Origin: Balanoglossus misakiensis | Taxonomy: Eukaryota; Hemichordata | Length of the DNA stretch: 64,000 nt | NCBI GenBank assembly: GCA_040954595.2 | Contig: CM082578.2 | Coordinates: 4,464,001-4,528,000 of the forward strand | Direction of reading: 5' to 3' | Part shown: in pieces, positions 11,613-23,305 of the stretch | Layout: every line of letters starts with the position of its first letter | Numbering within the stretch: the stretch's first letter is position 1 | Translations under genes and position numbers: made by a program | Notes under the pieces: generated by a model | The model's database searches: none | What the model was told of the DNA's origin: nothing | The model's input: the letters and a program-made list of their open reading frames with translations, nothing else

Positions 11613-14600
11613 AATGTTTCAGCAATTTGCCTTCGTGATTTTATATGGATGTTGTTTTTATAGTGTTCACAAGCTTGATTTTTCCCCATTTACACGTTAT
11701 TAGAGTTCATATAACGTTAGGATGTCATTTCAATACAAATATTTTACAGGCTACCAGGATATATATAAATACATTCAATAAAATAATGTAATTTTACTTT
11801 GTCGTATCGGTATATCCTTGTAAATATTTCAGAAATTTAAAGATCTTAGCTTAGTTATCATCTACTGCATAGTAAAATGGCAGGTTAGCAAAATCAGCGA
11901 GATTACAATGAACTAGCACCATTCTGACTAAGTACTACTTACAGGTTGATGATGGACAAATTGTAACATTCATAAGTATAAACATTTTTCTGTGATACTG
12001 ACAGCTTAGCAATTTTTCATTTTATTATACTGCATTGCATTCCCAAATCTGTTATATTTGACTGGATATTGTGAAAAATGATGAAATATACTTAGTTAAT
12101 TGCATGTAGTATAGTGGTTTAAATTGTCCGATCATTGAAATCCCGTCTCTACTTACCCGTGCAGGAATCAAACTGTACACAGGCAGGACCAACGTGGTTG
12201 TTTGCAGTGTGCCAAAACCAGTTAGAGTTGGCTGTCGGTGACACCTCGACGCAGATATGAGAGAAACTCTCGCACTCTCCTTGAGACAGGTCAAAACTTA
12301 GTGTGATCGCGAAGTTGATAAGCGCATTTGTTTGAAAGGTCATGGGATCCGCTGGTAAGTTTGCTTCAACTATGTCTCCGTCGTTGCCAATGGAACCGGA
12401 CAAGAATGCGTCAACTTTCAACAGATCCACCAGTTGACCAGACAGCAATCCTGTACTGTGAGATGCTGTGGTGATCGTAACTGACAGATAGAAATCATTC
12501 GGTACTCCCATAAAAACATCAACTGTTCCGCTAACTTGCAATGGGCTCTGAGTTGCCGGGGCCACTTGAACTAGATGAAAGGAATATAGGAGTTAACACA
12601 GAGAAATTTCACCAGGAAAACAACTGCGATCACTCTAAGCTTCCATATTCCAAAATGCAAAATTTCCATTAAACAAAGACAAAAATGTGCAAAAAGTGCA
12701 ACTATCTCTTTACGCCTACCGATACAGGTTCCATTCACTGCCAGACAACTTGAAAGAATGTCGACTCCAGACCATTTCCATGGAAACATGGAGTTACCAC
12801 CAGGGAATACACCAATGCAGATAAACTTGAGATCGTCACAACCGATATCAACCAATTCTGTTTCCATGAAAGTCACGTTATACATGGATATTGATATGTT
12901 CGGTGAGATAGACAAGGTACCGGAAGTGACGTTGGTTGGTGGAGAAGTCACAAGAGCTGGGTCTTCCTCGGTAGTTTTCAGGCTCAAATTCATGCCGAAT
13001 ACATGGTTAATTTCACTGGAGAACTGTGCTGTGTCCGGTCCAATCGCTATGCTAACGTCGAGGGAAAAGCGTTTCGATGAACCCACGACAAGGTCAGCAT
13101 TACTATTGGAACTAAGGCTCACATCGAGAGATAGTCCGTCAATTTGATCTGAAGAGAAAAGGACAGCGTAACATATATCTGATGACCCAATTGAACATGT
13201 CTGCCTGCTTCATGTTCTATAGACAATCAATTTAAACACGTGCATCTGCTACAAATGCACACCAGAATGCTACGTGAGAAACTAAATGTGTGGAGTTGTA
13301 TATCTACAAGGAAACACACGAGTAAAGTTACCCTGAAATGGTTACATCTCTGAAACTCATATTACGGATGAAAAACATGATTTTAATTCTAACTCACGTG
13401 TACACGTCGTCACCTCAACACAGTTTGTGATACACCAGTCCTCGTAAAGCCACAAAAAGGGGGCGTCCTTCATAGGATAAATGTCGGCACACACATACGG
13501 GTACGTAGCACAGCCCACATCACGGAGGTCGTAGGTTGCCGTCAGGTTTTCCATGCTCACGTTGGAATCTGGAAGAATGACGGCCATTGTTGGTGAGATA
13601 TGATCAGCTAAAACTTTCTTCGAGTATGCATGCCCTGTTGCATTGGCGGAGAAGTAGAGCTGAACGTCGAATAAGTTATCCTCCATACTTGTGTAGTTTC
13701 CCCGTATCATTTCCGAGGTACAATTCAACGCCAATACATAACAACTGTGACGTTCCCATGGTTACGTTTATGTCTGCAAACACTTGCATATCAATTGGAT
13801 CAATGGGATCTGCGAAGAAAAGATAAACAACCATTATGTATGAATATGGCATTGTGCATTGAAAACTTCCTGGAAATGGGTTTTCCATGATTTTTGTAAG
13901 ATTAAGCGATCGGGTCACGTGCCTATGGTATATTGCATGTAATGAGTTTAAAAGTTCCGACTGATAGCTTAATATAAGGGTTACGTGTTTCTTAACCTGT
14001 AAAATAGAGTCACACAAGTGTTGATATGGTCCAAAAACATCACAAATGTACACACGTGGTAACCATAAGCTAATCATCATTATTGAACTTTTATATACTC
14101 ACAAAGACAATCTCCTATCTCTGCACAATCATGCAGTTCTCTTCACGTCGCCTGTCCACTGCCAAACTTCTGTGTCAACAGGATAAATCTCAACACAAAT
14201 GAAGTTGTAGTGGTTGCACGGTATAGGATCGAAGTTGGCCTGAACATCTACCAGCACAGCCATATGATTAGAAAGTGTGACGTCATGTCCGAGTACAACA
14301 GCTGTTGTCCTGTGGGTCTGCGTTGCCCCCTCATCTCCAAGTGTTACGAGCGCTGATGTTTCTGTTGTATTGACATGCACACCGGTTGTTGGGTCTGCAC
14401 CACTGGAAGTCCCAGTTTCCATTGTTGTATTACCCAGAGAGCTGTTCGTGGGCGCAGTCTCTTGGGAAGCTACATGTATCGGCGAAACCAAGTCATCCCC
14501 AGCCGCGCTGACGTCAGACACAGCCAGGAAAGCGTTGATTGAAAACAAATCCGCTGCAGTGCCCTCTACTGTTCGGCTGGCGTAAACAATCGGCAGTTCA

Positions 14601-15502
14601 ACGTTCAAATGGAAGTCAATCTGCCTACCTTGCACAACATCCGGGATATAATCAGGGCGGACGCGGAGGGTTGGAGTAGCGCTGATGAATGCTTGAAAGA
14701 GAAAGAGATTTAACCACGTCATTTTGTGCTCGTGTCTATTTTACAGTTAATAATGAATGTTAGCAAAGGTAACGTGAGATGGGTAGTTAGCCGTTCTTAC
14801 AAAATTGCAGCCATTGGTGTTACTAACACAATTAAAAGCTCAAGTCGTGTGATCAGGAACAGTGCACGTGGCTATAACTGGCCTACTATGAAGAAACAAA
14901 ATAACCATAAGGGCAGGTGGAAGCCAATCCATTTATATACGCACATGTATCTGCCGTCGATGCCAACTAACAGCAACTATACCGTGTACACTTATTCGCA
15001 CAAGTTATTAGTTTTTAAATTTATCATATCACTCTAAAATAATTGAAAATCAAACAGAACTTTGTACTGCACATTTATTGAAACATCCTGACCATGGTAA
15101 TACATTTGGTATGTTTAATTAGAAAAGGAGATTATGTTATCAATTACCTGGACTCGATGGTTGTGGTGTATGCAATGGCATGGGCGTTGTCTCAGGATTT
15201 CCAACGGACAGTACCTTTTCACCAACCCCAAACAATGCACCTTACAAAGAATCAACATACTCAAATTGCTTAACTAGGTTAGTACGAATATATACGAATA
15301 TTTATGTATTATTATTTATTTTTATTTATTCATGTATTCACGAACCAACAGGTTGCCGCAATAACAGGTTCGTTTGTAATAAAATCACTGTACAGAATAA
15401 AATAAGAAAAAAACAGCTGAATAACAACAGACAAACAAATGAACGTACTGGCAAGACATTGACGTATGAAAGAAAATAGGGAACTGTGATAAACACACAT
15501 AA

Positions 15503-16343
15503 ATCATGATATAGTTACATAGTTACTCGTGGTTTTCGCGGAAGCGTACAACTTCTCGCCTGCGGCTCGAAGTTGCATAGCTCTGCGTACAGGTCTGTGT
15601 GTTCCCGGCGTTACACGGCCTCCACCCACAGCCCTGCAAGGCGCCATAGAAAAAACTGGTGCTTCTGCGGTCCGGATCCGGACCGCAGCTTTTTCGGCCG
15701 AAATTCGATTTTATCGAAGCAAAATCCTTTCCCTGTCTACTTCTGCCTCCTAACCGACTCCAAATATGATGCGATTAACTTGTCCTATGATGAACTATCG
15801 CTGATCATTCATAAAATCTCCCAACAAGTCGTCCCGTTGAGTTCCGTTCGCTCGAAGTTCGGCCTTACACAAATATAATCGATTCTCTAACAATTTTACT
15901 GCAACCTGTTGCCACGTCTTATACATTTCGTTGACCGGTGGAATAGAGAGGTTCAGTCGTCACGCTGAACTGGCTCGAAACAATTCCCCACGCTGATTCG
16001 ACTCGGAACGTACCGGACTTGCGCCTAGCCTAGGCTATGTGTACCTGACCCAAAACTTTGACAGCCACGATCGTCCATGATCGTTGCGTCGACTGTCTTC
16101 TTTCCAAATTCCACCTTTCTGTTTTGAGCTTACAAAGCGATATTGTCATGGAACCGTCATTTTTTTGTTTCATTTCTGTATTGTAAATGCCGCTGCACGT
16201 ACTGTTTCTGTTTGATAACAAAGCTACGGCGAATCGGTGGAAATAGTTCCGGTTGATGACGTAACACAGGGGTGATCTGGATTTTTGATCAGTCCTGGTC
16301 TACGTCACACAGGTGGTGATCAGGGCCAGTTCATGTGATAAAA
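15503..16343. repeat. Interspersed repeat inserted in the exon 2-3 intron of copy 1
   Basis: Copy 2 reads straight through here (at about 35830: GATATAGAATACAGTTATTC), whereas copy 1 carries about 840 extra bases. The insert shares several blocks with 25000-25996, for example CACGTCTTATACATTTCGTT and ATAGTTCCGGTTGATGACGT, so both are copies of one family. It has no convincing ORF; a short GC-rich inverted repeat is near 15547-15580. Confidence 0.65.
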
Positions 16344-17551
16344 TACAGTTATTCAGTAAAAAGGAGTTAATGAATGCCGAAAACTGGTGTAGTTACCAAA
16401 AATTTCAACACGTTACCGGGTCGTGGTTTTACGTATCCATGCTTAAATGTTGTTCGTTTAAATTCTGATGTATTCATTTTTTTAAAGTCAAATTATCTGA
16501 CGTGATTGTTTGTTTCCGTCTGATGTTTATATAACGTGGAACATGAGAAAATTGAAAATAAATGCATGCAAACTATACGTCCTTCTTTCCAAGTGTTTGG
16601 ACAAAGGGAAGGGGTCGTTGCGCCGCGTGCCTGTCCCCCTTGATGAGAATATGTCCTCTCATACCAGCACAAACCTCACTGCAATTGCCACGACCTACTA
16701 GGATCTTCAGTTGCTGTCATGCCCAGTCTATGCTACGGTTGGCTGCTTCGTGAATTCATTGAATTAAAAGTACCTCCATGGTTAATTCTAATAATGATCT
16801 AATTTCAGGGATTTGTATATGAACTTTGATGTTCATAAACAAACAAACGCACCAACGCGGCGCGACGACTCCTTCACTTTAAGCTAAGCCTTCGGATTTT
16901 GGAAGGCGATAACATAACGTCGGTTTGATCTAAGGGAGAACTATTTGATTTCTTGGGTGGTAAGATTTGGATATGTCAAAATTTGTTCAACCACTATAAC
17001 AGCAAATGTTATATTTTTATTATCAGAGTCAACCTTTTTATTGAGAGCGTTGCAGCAAGTATTGTTTTTCTCAGCACCCTCTGCCAACATTGTTATCCAA
17101 AATCCACCACCCACCCCACCTCCAGAAATTAAATGGTTGTCCTCTAACCGTGATTGAGGTGGACAAAAAATACATACCAGTAAATAGTCCAACCGCAGCA
17201 CCACCACCAGCGAGTATCAGCCCCGTGGTGAGTAAGGCCCCGATGATAACCTTCCGCCGTCGTTTTTGGCCCGTGTTGACATCTGTCTGTGGAGCAAACC
17301 CAATATATATATTTAAGATACAGGAACCACATATGTTCATTTAAGAACGAACAATACCGAGACGCGACTGAATTAAACAAACACGTGTGGACTCTAAAGG
17401 ATCAGAAAATAAAGTACAGTAAAAAATTGCGAAAAATAAAACACGCAAAATAATATTCTAACATCAACAAAAAATGCAATTTGTGCTTATGGGAGTACTT
17501 CATCATATGTAGACCAAATATGGCCACACTGAACAAACAAAATGAACACTT

Positions 17552-17600
17552 GTCGGCCCGTCTTGACATCTGTCTGTGAAGCAAATCCAATATACCTTAG
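17552..17600 (-). pseudogene. Partial duplicate of the transmembrane exon's 5' end
   Basis: The minus strand reads TTGCTTCACAG followed by ACAGATGTCAAGACGGGCC. This is nearly the same as the acceptor and first codons of exon 2 (17275-17297), but diverges after about 20 coding bases and has no basic stretch or membrane segment. The same remnant is at about 36770-36810 and 44034-44082, so it predates the gene duplications. Confidence 0.6.
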
Positions 17601-17780
17601 AGAGAGGGGGGAGAGGGAGGGAGGGAGGGATAGAGAGAGAGGGAGGGAGAGAGAGGGAGGGAGAGAGGGGAGGGAGAGGGATAGAGAGAGATGGGAGGGA
17701 GGGAGAGAGCGGGGAGAGAGGGAGGGAGGAGGGAGGGAGGGAGAGACCGACAGACAGAGACAGGGAGACAGAGATTACAG
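17600..17780. repeat. Purine-rich GGGA/GAGA simple repeat in intron 1 of copy 1
   Basis: A long GGGAGGGAGAGAGA-type tract that ends in GACAGACAGAGACAGGGAGA. Equivalent tracts are at 36813-36935 and 44082-44260. Confidence 0.95.
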
Positions 17781-18666
17781 AGAGAGATTATGTGTGTCGC
17801 TCGTCAACATATGGATTGAAAGGTGGTCGTCTTCTTGTCAGCGGCTGTTGGTATGGGTCCCATACGACACAGTTTCTAACAAGATTTTGTATTTAAAATC
17901 GGCGTACAGTGTAGCTGTTACAAAGTACAAAATTGAAAGCAATATGTTTGGTACTTTGGTATTGCATTGTACATCACGGCAAACAATTCGTCGATAAGTT
18001 CATCACATTCCAAGTCAATTTGATAATGACATTTTGGTTACCAAGGTCTCCCTGAAGTCTGGGAACAAGACATGAACATGGCAGCTATGACATGAAAGGA
18101 ATCCACACTCTTATTACAAACCCAATGTGGTCTAAACATTATGCATCACTGTACATAGAGAAAAGTTGTCTCAACATTAAATAACCGGGTAGGGACCATA
18201 AATTGTTTCACCGAATGTTCACTTTTGCCTCTCTATATACAAACAGAGCAGAGAATGAGTACTTTAGTATTTTAGCGTGTTTCAACTAGTAAAACACCAT
18301 GAACAGCTTTTCAAATCAAACAAAATTCACGAAAAAAGTTCAAAAAGAGCGACTTTATCTCTCTAAGGTATGTTAAAAACTTTCAAATTACTCTTGAGGA
18401 CTATTGTTGCTCCAAAAATTGTTTTGATTACAAGTTAAAACTGCCTAATTACCGGTAATACCGCAGATTTGTTACAAATATTTTTTCAAGTTTGAAGTAC
18501 TTAATTTGAAGACAGCTTATGTTTACCACGGTGAATATCTTCATAACATTCATATCATGCAGTTATTACAGCCAGATGGTATGCAACAATAATTGTACGT
18601 TTCAAGTCTAAAATCGCGCGTTTCACTTACCTTATCCCTAAATGGTGCTACTTTACTGCTTTTCAT

Positions 18667-19298
18667 CGCAGAAGTGAACTAAATCCTCGTCCTCTTCACT
18701 TTTGAGGAGTTTCTCTGACTTGGGTCGACGTCGGCAAGTCTCGCGATATCAAACAAGTGCATCTAGTTTTATTCTCTGTTTTCAAAATGACACGCAGCAC
18801 ATTTTGAATATTGCAAAGCCTGGGAAGGTTTTGAGGGCTATGGTGTTTAGTGTCTTTCACCGACGGTCATACCACTTTGAACACAGGAAAAGTAACTTTG
18901 GGCAAAAAAACGTAGCCAGGTAACGCAACTTTTCTTAAGAATTGTATAAAACTTACATTTGGTCAGGTATAAGTATCTTAGCAGAAACCAGTGGAAAACT
19001 TCACTACTTTAAAAAGAACATAGCCCAACGTATCATGTTTCAATTGAGACTACCGTGTATTGGGTAGAATGCCTCATAATACACAATAGAGCTATTCTAT
19101 AGGGAATTTGAATAGTATAATATAATGCGCTCGGACAAATAAGAGGATTGGAGGTTTACCTTTTCATTCTTTTCCACCTACTTTGTTATAGTAAGCCACA
19201 CAAGAAGGCTTGCTTTCATGGTACAATGAGCTTTAAAATAGTGTTAAAAATTTGCCGCAGTTCTGCCTACTCAAGTTGTTCGGCGCTTCAGTAACCTC
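18667..19298 (-). promoter_or_regulatory. 5' flank of gene copy 1 exon 1 (putative promoter region)
   Basis: This stretch precedes the inferred ATG at 18664-18666 and is conserved before exon 1 in all copies (21181-21844, 37895-38526, 45121-45780). I see no TATA box at a convincing distance and no coding potential. Its promoter role is inferred from position only. Confidence 0.3.
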
Positions 19299-20779
19299 CA
19301 ATGTTCTTATATAAGCGAGCCGCATTATCTCGAAGTTGGCTAGTGCAATTGTTAATACACTTTCTAATACCCCCTAAATCTATCTTACGTGATTCCTGGA
19401 GAAATATAGCCAGATCCCGTGCCAGGCACTGAGAAAATTGACATTTTTGCGTTGTTTGCATTATTCTATTCTCAAACTTAGAATTGTTCATTTAAAGGTA
19501 TATGGTGACCTATGGATGTTGAGCTACAGTTACCATGGTAAACTTAAGATCTAGCCAATCATTGATTTTCAGTGGGTGGCACACGCGAAAATAAAGAGGG
19601 CCACAATATATTCTTTAGAACCCCCAAATACGCCATTTCAGCCATATATGGGCGTATGTAAATTGGAGGTGACTGTATACCTTTAATGAGCTAATCGATG
19701 GTTAAACACAAACATATTATCAACTTCTGATTGTGGCCGTACATGGACATATGAACCAATTAAAGAATAACCAGATGTCGCACCCGTTTATTCAACTACC
19801 CATTTCAAGAGTACTTTCTACTGTGGTATGCACACATGCACATTGGAATCTTCACTAATTCAATAAAAGGTTTTCTGTGGCCTGCTAAAAGTGGAAGCTC
19901 TTGGGGCTTTAATGCTCCAGACATTTTGGAAAAAATCCTTCTTTTTCTAACACAAATAAGTCCTTCGGTATTAGCTAGAGAGTTTCTGGTCACGCGAACT
20001 TTTTTCAACTATCTCAAAGTCGTATTTTCGCTTTTCCACTTCCAACGACCACTATGAGACCAAATAGTCTTCGTAGCCTTTCTACAACTATGAAGCGCTT
20101 CAACTATACCAGATACTATTTACAACGACATGTAGATTCGCCGTTGAAAATATGCGAAGAAATTCAAAGCAAGAAACTTGCACTTTGGGTTAGAGGCATG
20201 AAACTTGGTACAATTTTTCACTGACTCATGGCGGTTGTTTTAAAATATGGATTCCAAAAGACAGCTGTCTAAAATAATTGCTTTTGTTTACAGAAAAACG
20301 CAGTTTCGAATTCTTCATATCTCGGGTAAGAGGTACGAAGCGCCCTCAAACGACTGTACCTTACAGCCCACACAGTACTCTATTTGGCTCCGTAGCCGCC
20401 AAATGTCGCATATTTTTTTCCACTGTAAATACATGAAATATATTCCTTATCCTGTAAAATCACCTTTAAGCTATATTACTTGCATTTCCATCAGTTTGTT
20501 ATCTCTTGGCGACGCATACCCCGATAGCTGCGTACTGTTTATATGGAGGCTGATTAATCGGTGCAGCACCGTTTTAATACATAGCATGTTCAAATTGCAA
20601 CTTAACATGCAGTCATAGTTGGGCATATAGTGTTCATGTATACCTATCAGAAAGCTTATTTAGATGGCCCAATTTAGGTTGGAAAATAAAATCAAAAAAT
20701 GTAAAACGTGGCAGCTCTAGAGGTGTACTTGCGAATGCTTGCGAATCACACTCATACATGTACTAGGTTTTTTTCTCGA
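19299..20779. repeat. Partial array unit: 3'-flank segment plus R2 segment
   Basis: 19299-19490 repeats the gene 3' flank (GTTCTTATATAAGCGAGCC...), but is followed by about 1.3 kb (R2) not found next to a stop exon. R2 recurs at 50480-52530. The two R2 copies are almost identical by eye over about 19740-20250 and 50734-51245. No splice-consistent coding exon was found in R2. Confidence 0.7.
19492..19686. mobile_element. 195-bp TTAA-flanked MITE
   Basis: It begins TTAAAGGTATATGGTGACC and ends GGTGACTGTATACCTTTAA, so the terminal inverted repeat is TTAAAGGTATA with TTAA at both ends, typical of piggyBac/Kolobok-type target use. A second copy is at 50486-50680. Confidence 0.65.
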
Positions 20780-21844
20780 ACAGCTTTTCAAATTAAACAA
20801 AATTCACGAAAAAAGTTCAAAAAGAGCTACTTTATCTCTCTAAGGTATGTTTGAAATTACTCGTGAGGACTATTTTGCTCCGACTGGATTAGTTTTTATG
20901 TAACCTATTAAATTCTTTCAGAAATTGTTTTGATTGAAAGATTAAAACTGCCTAATTACCGGTAATACCGCAGATTTGTTACAAATAGTTTTTTCAAGAT
21001 TGGAGTCCTAAATTTGAAGACAGCTGTATGTTTACCACGGCGAATATCTTCATATCAAACATTCATATCATGCAGTTATTACAGCCAGATGGTATGCGAC
21101 TACAATTGTACGTTTCAGAGTCTATAAACGCGCGTTTCACTTACCTTATCCCTAAATGGTGCTACTTTACTGCTTTTCATCGCGGAAGTGAAATAAATCC
21201 TGTTTTGTCCCCTTCCTTTCTATCACAGTGCTTCACTTTGGAGGAGCTTCTCTGACTTGGGTCGACGTCGGCAAGTCTCGCGATATCAAACAAGTGCATC
21301 TAGTTTTATTCTCTGTTTTCAAAGTGACACGCAGCACATTTTGAACGAATATTGCAAAGTCTGGTAAAGTTTTGAGGGCTATGCTGTTTGTTGTCTGTCA
21401 CCGACGGTCATACCACTTTGAACACAGGAAAAATAACTTTGGGCAGAAAAACGTAGCCAGGCAACACAACTTTTCTTAAGAATTGTATAAAACGTACATT
21501 TGTTCAGGTATAAGTATCTTAGTATGAACTAGTGGAACACTATTCACTATTTTAAAAAGAACATAGCCCAGCGTGTCATGTTTCAATTGAGACTATCGTG
21601 TATTGGGTAGAATTCCTCATAATACATAATAGAGCTATTCCTTGGGTAATTGAATAGTATAAATATAATCCGCTCGGACAAATAAGAGGATTGGAGGTTT
21701 GCCTGTTCATTCTTTTCCACCTACTTTGTTACAGTAAGCCACGCAAGAAGGCTTGCTTTCATGGTACAATGAGCTTTAAAATAGTGTTAAAAATTTGCCG
21801 CAGTTCTGCCTACTCAAGTTGTTCGGCGCTTCAGTAATCTCCAA
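20780..21844. repeat. Duplicate of the exon 1/5'-flank region (matches 18300-19298)
   Basis: Sequence from the ACAGCTTTTCAAAT... block through the exon 1 motif to CAGTAATCTCCAAT repeats 18300-19298. It matches the copy 3 equivalent (44750-45780) even more closely, including the insertion TTTCTATCACAGTGCTTCAC. Confidence 0.75.
21145..21180 (-). CDS. Duplicated first exon ([12 protein letters not shown]), possible alternative start for copy 1
   Basis: It is identical to the 12-codon exon 1 at 18631-18666 and is followed by the same GTAAGTG donor. It lies upstream of copy 1 on the same strand, so it could be a second promoter and first exon for that gene, or an orphan left by unequal crossing-over. 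Confidence 0.4.
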
Positions 21845-22065
21845 TGTTCTTATATAAGCGAGCCGCATTATCTCGAAGTTGGCTAGTGCAATTGTTAATA
21901 CACTTTCTAATACCCCCTAAATCTATCTTACATGTTTCCTAGAGAAGTATAGTCAGATCCCGTGCCAGGCACTGAGAAAATTGAAAATTTTGCGTTGTTT
22001 GCATTATTTTATTTGCAAACTTAGAACGAATAACCGACATGACAACGTAACAAAGCCAGAATTGG

Positions 22066-22071
22066 TTTATT
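22066..22071 (-). promoter_or_regulatory. Polyadenylation signal AATAAA, gene copy 2
   Basis: At the same place relative to the stop codon as in copies 1 and 3. Confidence 0.5.
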
Positions 22072-22483
22072 CCCCCCAAAAGGTAATCGCACCAATGATA
22101 ATATCCAGGGAGTCGATGAAGGAATGGTCTTTGAAATACTACTATGCGACAGAAGAAGATGCAGGTTAATTTATTGCTTCCATGCAAAGCAACGAAACGT
22201 TGAAAGATATTAATCTTGGATCCCTGTTGAGTTTTGGTGAAGCTTGTTTCAAAATGGAGGTCGGGGTTTACAGTCCCTTAACATCCAACACAGTCGCTGT
22301 AATGCGAATTTTGGTCCACCATCGTCACTCACCTGTAAGAGAAAAATCACATTCTTAAAGATATACGCGCAAAATGGATTCAAATTTAGCTGACTTTAAC
22401 ATACAAAGTTAGTTTTCACTAGATCAAAAACCGCATTGTAGACGGTGGTTATCGAACCCAGGCCCTCCACGACGAGCGGTAGT

Positions 22484-22577
22484 CTCTCTCTCTCTACTCT
22501 GCCGCCCTATCCCACTCTCTCTCTCTCTCTCCCTCTCCCTCCCCCTCCTCCCCCCTCCCTCCTCCCCTCTCTCTCCA
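22484..22577. repeat. CT-rich simple repeat
   Basis: CTCTCT and CCCTCC tract in the last intron of copy 2. Confidence 0.9.
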
Positions 22578-23305
22578 CATCGAAGGTCGCCTCGCCACCT
22601 ATTGTCTAAGAGACAATGTATACAAAAAAACAACTGAAATGTGAGCTGCATGAATGTCGATGATGAGACGGAAGTAGCGAACAAAGGAAAACTTGCCCCC
22701 GCAACAACAGATCATTTGGAAGCACACCAAAGGAAAAGTCAAACAATACACAATTTCAGTCAGTAGGTCATAGGTCACTTCGAAATTTTGGAAGAAGTTA
22801 AAACCTGCGGATACGTATACATGGATCAAATCATTATATTTCTTTCGCACTATTAGGTTTTTGTTCGGAGAAAATGCGCCCACCAATTCATGAAAAAGGG
22901 GCAGCGAGAGAGAGACTTTGTCCCTTTAAGGGAGCCCACCAAGAAACAATAGTGGATACAAAGAAGAAAAATAATAAAAGAAAGGTGTCAAAAGCTACAG
23001 ATAGTTGACCTTTGACTTTACCTGATCTCTCAACAACTCCCGAGACAGTATCTGCAGCTGCTACTTTCGCAGAAATTAGGTTCTTTAACCAGCATATACC
23101 AGTATTTTCTCTGAAAGTCCATGCAAGACACTGACTGTTGCGTTTGCAATCTTCACAACATTCGGCTGGACTGCTCTTGATGTTTTGGAGTCCGTTATTG
23201 ATGTCATTGTAAGGTATAGCGATACCATCTTCCATATTGCAACTTGCGCCTGTGATATCAAGAATATGTTCGTGTAGTTGAATAAAATGTTCATCACACT
23301 GTTAA

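Larger units (their letters stand above)
9285..18666 (-). pseudogene. Array gene copy 1: type II membrane protein, four CX6C domains plus PAN (disabled)
   Basis: Inferred exons on the minus strand are 18631-18666 (ATG), 17178-17286 (transmembrane), 15148-15240 (linker), 14103-14691, 13398-13809, 12720-13148, 12157-12570 (four repeat domains), 9938-10165 (PAN/apple) and 9285-9292 (stop). Splice sites are GT-AG and phases match. Two lesions are seen relative to the other copies. In exon 4, four extra bases near 14125-14135 create a TGA at 14129-14131. In exon 5, a run of four C at 13700-13703 replaces three, shifting the frame (412 rather than 411 bases). The rest is open. A second copy of exon 1 lies at 21145-21180. 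Function is unknown; see copy 3 for the intact protein. Either lesion could in principle be an assembly error. Confidence 0.7.

Noticed and set aside
12758-13147. Plus-strand ORFs opposite the domain exons (also 28001-28390 and 40230-40616)
   Set aside because: Antisense shadows; conservation follows the minus-strand codons and splice sites.
14692-14722. Signal peptide [15 protein letters not shown] at the start of domain exon 4 (also at 35024 and 42144)
   Set aside because: The hydrophobic stretch is encoded by the CTCTTTCTCTTTCAAG polypyrimidine tract and acceptor, and the transmembrane and linker exons upstream splice in phase. I prefer the type II model, though a secreted isoform from this ATG cannot be excluded.
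17576-17896. Arg/Glu/Gly-rich ORFs (also at 44024-44444)
   Set aside because: Translations of the GGGA/GAGA simple repeat.
19805-20057. 67-73-codon ORFs identical in 19.8-20.1 kb and 50.8-51.1 kb
   Set aside because: Identity reflects recent duplication of the whole R2 segment, including non-coding bases, so it is not evidence for coding.
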